Assembly (NCBI GenBank): GCA_020726505.1
Contig: JAHLEZ010000001.1
Span: forward strand, 1,488,001 to 1,552,000
DNA: 64,000 bases
Origin: Leptodontidium sp. MPI-SDFR-AT-0119
Lineage: Eukaryota; Ascomycota; Leotiomycetes; Helotiales; Leptodontidiaceae
Reading direction: 5' to 3'
Below, piece after piece: positions 60,142-64,000 of this stretch (position 1 is its first letter; every line of letters begins with the position of its first letter). The notes under the pieces are model-generated. The model did not search any database. It saw only the letters and a program-made list of their open reading frames with translations, and was not told where the DNA came from. Made by a program: the position numbers and the translations under genes.

Positions 60142-60392
60142 GTGTGACGAGATGGGTTTTGGTTTACTTGCGGCGTTGGGAAAGGGGGAGTTGGAAGCGT
60201 GGGGTTCATGATGGGTGTACAATTACTCTTAGATTGGTGTTAGGAAATTGTATGGAATATTGTGAGGTCGTCGTCTGAGGGAGCCTAACTTTATTTCTGT
60301 TAGTATCGTACATGTTGATTGTACGGTTCTCTAATCGCATCCCCGTGCTTGATATAATTACAATAATGGAGACTCTACAGTTCCTCCTATCG

Positions 60393-62019
60393 TCAGCAGA
60401 CGTAATCAACCCTCGCTTCCAAGCCCACATCTACATCTTTCCTAATCTCACTCGCCACTTCCTTCGAGAATAAAGCAACACCAAGTTCCTGGCTAGTATA
60501 CCAACTACGAAGAGAGACTCCACGTCAGCATCGTTCAAATCTCAAGATTGGGTTTCCATAAAAATCAATATCAAAAGGCCCCCAAAAATCCCAAAAAGCA
60601 AGAAACATACCTAGCACGATCCATATTCCCACTCCCCAAAACCGTAACCTCCTCATCGACAATGACAAGTTTCAAATGACTCTTAACCGGTTCCTCCTCC
60701 CCAACAACCCCCTCTCTAGGATGATAATACCCAATCCTCAACACCCCCGGCTGCTTCCTCCTTGCACTCTCCACATCAAACCCCCTCTTCCTCTCCCTCT
60801 CAAACTTCCCACACAATCCCTTATACCGCCTCCGCAACTTCCACATCTCAAACTCGGTAATCGTACCAGCCGTGACCAACTGTTCGAGAATCATGAGCCG
60901 ACTACTGGTTATGAGATGGATGTCCACGCCGCGGATCAACGCGGAATGTAGCGCGGAAATGACAGGCGCGCATGTGATATTGGGGGTTTGGATGAAGATT
61001 GATGATTTTGCCTGAGTGAAGGCTTGTAGGAGGAAGAGGTTGAGTGGAGTGGGTGGGTTGGGTGGGGTGAAGAAGATGCGGAATTGGGGGTTGGAGTTGT
61101 GGGGGGAGGGGAGGAGGATCGTTTGTGGTGGTGTTAAGTCTAAAGGGAAGTTTGTTTGTTTGATTAAGGAGGTTGTTAGTGCTGTGGGAGATACTGGGGA
61201 CGACGAGATGTCTTGTGGTAGGAAGGCGGGTAGGTTTGTTTTTCCTTGTGCCCAGAAGGACACCCAGAAATCGAATAGCTTCTCTGTGATGTCGCCTCTC
61301 ATTTCGATACATCCCTCAAACCAGTTTTCCCCTATGTATTAAATACGTCAATAAGTACTCGCCCCATAACATCAAGTCGGCCGGCTTGAAAAAGCGGATA
61401 AGAAATAAGTCCCAGAAATCTCGGGATTTTAAGAGGAAATAACGAGCTTCCCCAATGACTTACAGCTCACATTACACGACGGAATGAACGCCAACGTGCG
61501 ATTCACCAAGATAAACTTCGGATGCATGACACTAAACGGCCTCACAAACACGCTTTTGACCTCCAACTCTAACCCCCCAAGATCTCCCGGCGCAGGTAGC
61601 CCGAGACCAACCCATGCTTCTGGCGGGTAAATCTTTCCATTCAGGGAAGAAGTCTGGAAGAGTTTCTGCACGATAGACCGCGAGGAGAAACATATCCGGA
61701 CTTGGATATTGCGGTTTTGAGATAGGCCTTTCGAGGAGAGGTTTAGGAGAAGAGAGGAGATTGCTGCTTGGGAAGGGGATTTCGCCCAGAAACAGGTTAC
61801 GATTATGAGTTCGTGGGTTGTTTGGGATTCGCATTTGGCGAGGGTCGAGGACAGGATTTGAGAACCGGTTCCGAGGGTGAAGGAGAGGGGTTGAGAGGTG
61901 CTCATTAGGGTTGAGGCGTCGGGGGACCAGTAGTTTGGTGAGGTCGGTGGGTTTGGGGAGGAGTTTCTTTTAAGGCTGTAGAGCCAGCCTTCGGTGATGG
62001 CTTTGGTGAGGTCGACCAT
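60393..62019 (-). CDS. Phospholipase D-fold protein with one degenerate HKD motif
   Basis: PLD-superfamily protein of a fungal subfamily without assigned substrate. Exons are 62019-61464, 61331-60611 and 60504-60393 (introns 132 and 106 bases), giving 462 residues. Half one has THELIIVTCFWA and HPKFILVNRTLAFIPSCNVS followed by WENWFEGCIEM; this is H-x-K-x4-N, so the usual Asp of the HKD motif is Asn. Half two has SIFIQTPNITC, RGVDIHLITSSRLMILEQL and the full motif HLKLVIVDEEVTVLGSGNMD. No signal peptide or membrane span is evident. A single good HKD may still support catalysis if the Asn is tolerated, or the protein may act as a phosphatidyl-binding or nuclease-like relic. Confidence 0.85.
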
Positions 62020-62810
62020 TTTAGAAGTTGGAAGTTGGCTGAGGTTGGCTGTCTGTCATGAGGCCGGAGGCGAATTAATCATGGAAGACATGATCTAATA
62101 GAGTTGAGGTTAATAAGTCTGGGCAACCGATCGGGGGTTGGTACCTGTGATGATGATGAGAGAGGGAAGCCGTCAGGTTTAACAGAGTAATAATGGGAGA
62201 CGATGTTGGTAGTCACGTGGAGGTATTCGCCAAGTAGGACTTCGGTATACTTGGCCATCAACTGGAGATTGAGAATAACCCCCTTTTTGATAGAAGAGAA
62301 AGCGACTGTCTGTTTCGCTAAAATTCCCTGGAAATTCGGTATTGCTCGGATAATCTCCAAATAATCTTGAAGGTTGCCAAGGCTAGCCTCGAAGATTCAC
62401 ATGGACCGTTCGTTCAGTGAATCCGAAGCAAATCCGGGATCATGGATCCAAGCTACCATCAGATAAATTGGTTTCTTCTTCTTCTTGAACTTTAAGTCAA
62501 ATTCCTTTAAGAAAAGTATAAATGAATCAACAGAGGAGATGATAGGGATATCAATTCGGACCGTTCAGTTGGATACCTAGTGGTAACTCCTTTGTTCAGC
62601 CTCGCCCAGGTTGTTGACAAGGGTGCAGACCTCGGCTTGAGACCGGGTGACGGATGGGCTGCTGTTGATTAATTGATCGATTGCCACACCTTCCTCCGCA
62701 TTCTCTCCCCACATCAGCTCCTTTACCCCATCCATCTACATATTATCTCAGCTTCGTCTTCCTTCTTTTGAACCTCGATATCTTCTCATTACTGTGGCAG
62801 ACTGACCATC
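62020..62810. other. Divergent promoter region, PLD-like gene/Lon
   Basis: About 790 bases between the divergent starts of the PLD-like and Lon genes. No gene seen. Confidence 0.5.
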
Positions 62811-64000
62811 ATGGCGCCCATGAAACCAGTTACACTTCCTGTAATCCCCCTAGCCAAAGATACCGTCCTCCTCCCCGGCATCGTGCTGAGAATCCCGGTT
62901 GCCAGCAATCGAGCCGATATCCCGGCCTTACTTTCCAATGTTTATGCATCGAAGACTCATAGTCAACGACTCGACAATGTCAATATCGCCTGCGTTCCTT
63001 TGGGCTCGCCATACCTCACGAGGCATGGCCAGAAGATGATAGCGGGCGACGAACGGAGCCCGTCACCGAAACAGCGTCTCGATATCAACCCCGGCAGTGC
63101 TACAAAGGATGATCTATTTGGTTATGGAGTGGCTGCGAAGATATCAGGAGTTGAGGGGCGGGGGACTGGGGAGTTTGCCTTGCTGGTCGAGGGGATAGCT
63201 CGGATCCGGATTGATAAGATCACACAGGAACGACCGTTCTTTGAGGCGGAAGTTACATATGAATATGATGATGGTAGGAGGCAATCTTCAGGTGGCAGAC
63301 ATAAGCTAACTTCTATAAGTTATTTCGGCAGAAGATGTGGCTATGCAAGGACTCTTCGCACATCTAAAGCAGCTCTCCCGTGAATTGCTGACTCTACTCC
63401 GACTCTCCTCGCTCCTTCCGCGGACTTCTGGTACCGCTGGACTATCTCCAGTTCTCGCCCGGCGACTCGAGTTATACATTGCACGAAAAGGTTTACAAGA
63501 TGCGGGCGTTTTAGCCGACTTCATGGCAAACATTGTCGAGGCTTCTTTCGAGGAGAAGTTAGAGGTTCTGGCTGCTCTTGATGTGAAAGACCGCCTCGAA
63601 AAGGCAATTGATTTACTTCAACGCCAAGTTGGGAACATCAAGAACAACGTTAGCATTACAACCTTTACGAGCACGAGCCTTCCGGCAAATATCGACTTGG
63701 ACCAGATGAATCGGATCAATAATCAGAGGGCACGAAGACCTGGCAATGGAGGTATAACCCTACCGCATGGATTGGGAGGAGGACCGCCTGGCGAAGATGA
63801 ACAAGAACCAAACGAGATGGACGAGTTGAAGAAGAAGATCGATGCCGCCAAAATGTCACCAGAAGCTGCAAAGGTCGCTGACCGAGAACTCAAGCGCTTG
63901 AAGAAGATGTCTCCTGCTCAGGCTGAATACCAGGTTACTCGAAATTATCTAGAAAACTTGACTGAGATCCCGTGGACTGCGATGACTGAAGACCAGCTCG
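62811..64000 (+). CDS. Peroxisomal Lon protease, N-terminal part
   Basis: ATP-dependent peroxisomal Lon (Lon2/Pln type), removing damaged matrix proteins. Exon 1 is 62811-63273; exon 2 starts at 63320 after a 46-base intron (GTAGGA, GCTAAC branch, TAAG acceptor) and runs off the window, leaving about 380 residues visible. The LON substrate-binding domain starts at VTLPVIPLAKDTVLLPGIVL, with LTRHGQKMIAGDERSPSP, GYGVAAKISGVEGRG and LVEGIARIRIDKITQERPFF. The helical middle follows (LTLLRLSSLLPRTSG, ADFMANIVEASFEEKLEVL, DVKDRLEKAIDLLQRQVGN, then KMSPAQAEYQVTRNYLENLT). There is no mitochondrial presequence; the N-terminus begins directly in the domain, which favours the peroxisomal paralogue. AAA and protease domains lie beyond 64000. 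Confidence 0.93.

Overview
The window reads as nuclear DNA of a filamentous ascomycete (Pezizomycotina). Leotiomycetes/Helotiales is my guess from general resemblance, not something the sequence proves. Genes are split by many short introns (about 44-130 bases) with GTRNGT-type donors, CTAAC/CTGAC branch sites and YAG acceptors. Families include HET-domain, Clr5-domain, Zn2Cys6 regulator, GT15 mannosyltransferase and fungal-type orphan membrane proteins. Exon structures were worked out by hand; wherever I give a full structure, the exon lengths add up to an intact reading frame.

Left end, 1-5.7 kb: accessory and decaying DNA. It holds a broken fungal membrane-protein gene (33-1692, minus), a HET-domain gene (1863-4392, minus), a broken fragment resembling the TREX-2 subunit Thp1/PCID2 (4801-5275, plus) and a VOC/glyoxalase-like gene with an in-frame TGA (5296-5661, plus).

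7.9-19.4 kb: the CSC1/OSCA channel gene (plus), a gene-free stretch of about 4.9 kb, a small membrane-anchored protein (minus), the PP4 phosphatase catalytic subunit with a fungal insertion (plus), and a TATDN1-type hydrolase (minus).

20.0-23.8 kb: remains of what looks like a small fatty-acid gene group: a C-terminal relic of an acyl/malonyl-CoA synthetase, a divergent Zn2Cys6 regulator broken by several stops and frameshifts, and an apparently intact enoyl-CoA hydratase/isomerase gene.

24-33 kb: an orphan multi-span membrane protein, mitochondrial ribosomal protein uS12m, a Kre2/Mnt1-type mannosyltransferase and the mRNA-decay factor Pat1.

33-46 kb: a secreted HNH-type nuclease and a tyrosinase, divergently arranged around a 2.85 kb spacer; then a stand-alone Clr5-domain protein, a 65-residue single-span protein and an MFS transporter.

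46.8-64 kb: mostly housekeeping: MCM6, a DUF4385 protein, a 70-residue orphan, RNase H2 subunit C, a cyclopropane-fatty-acid-synthase-type methyltransferase, REX4, ESA1/KAT5, a PLD-fold protein, and the N-terminal part of peroxisomal Lon, which is cut by the window end.

I found no CRISPR array, intact transposon or convincing tRNA/rRNA gene, and no clear undescribed multi-gene system. The most interesting material is the pattern of C-to-T-type stop codons in the decayed genes, the unexplained gene-free region between two convergent genes, and several conserved-looking small proteins.
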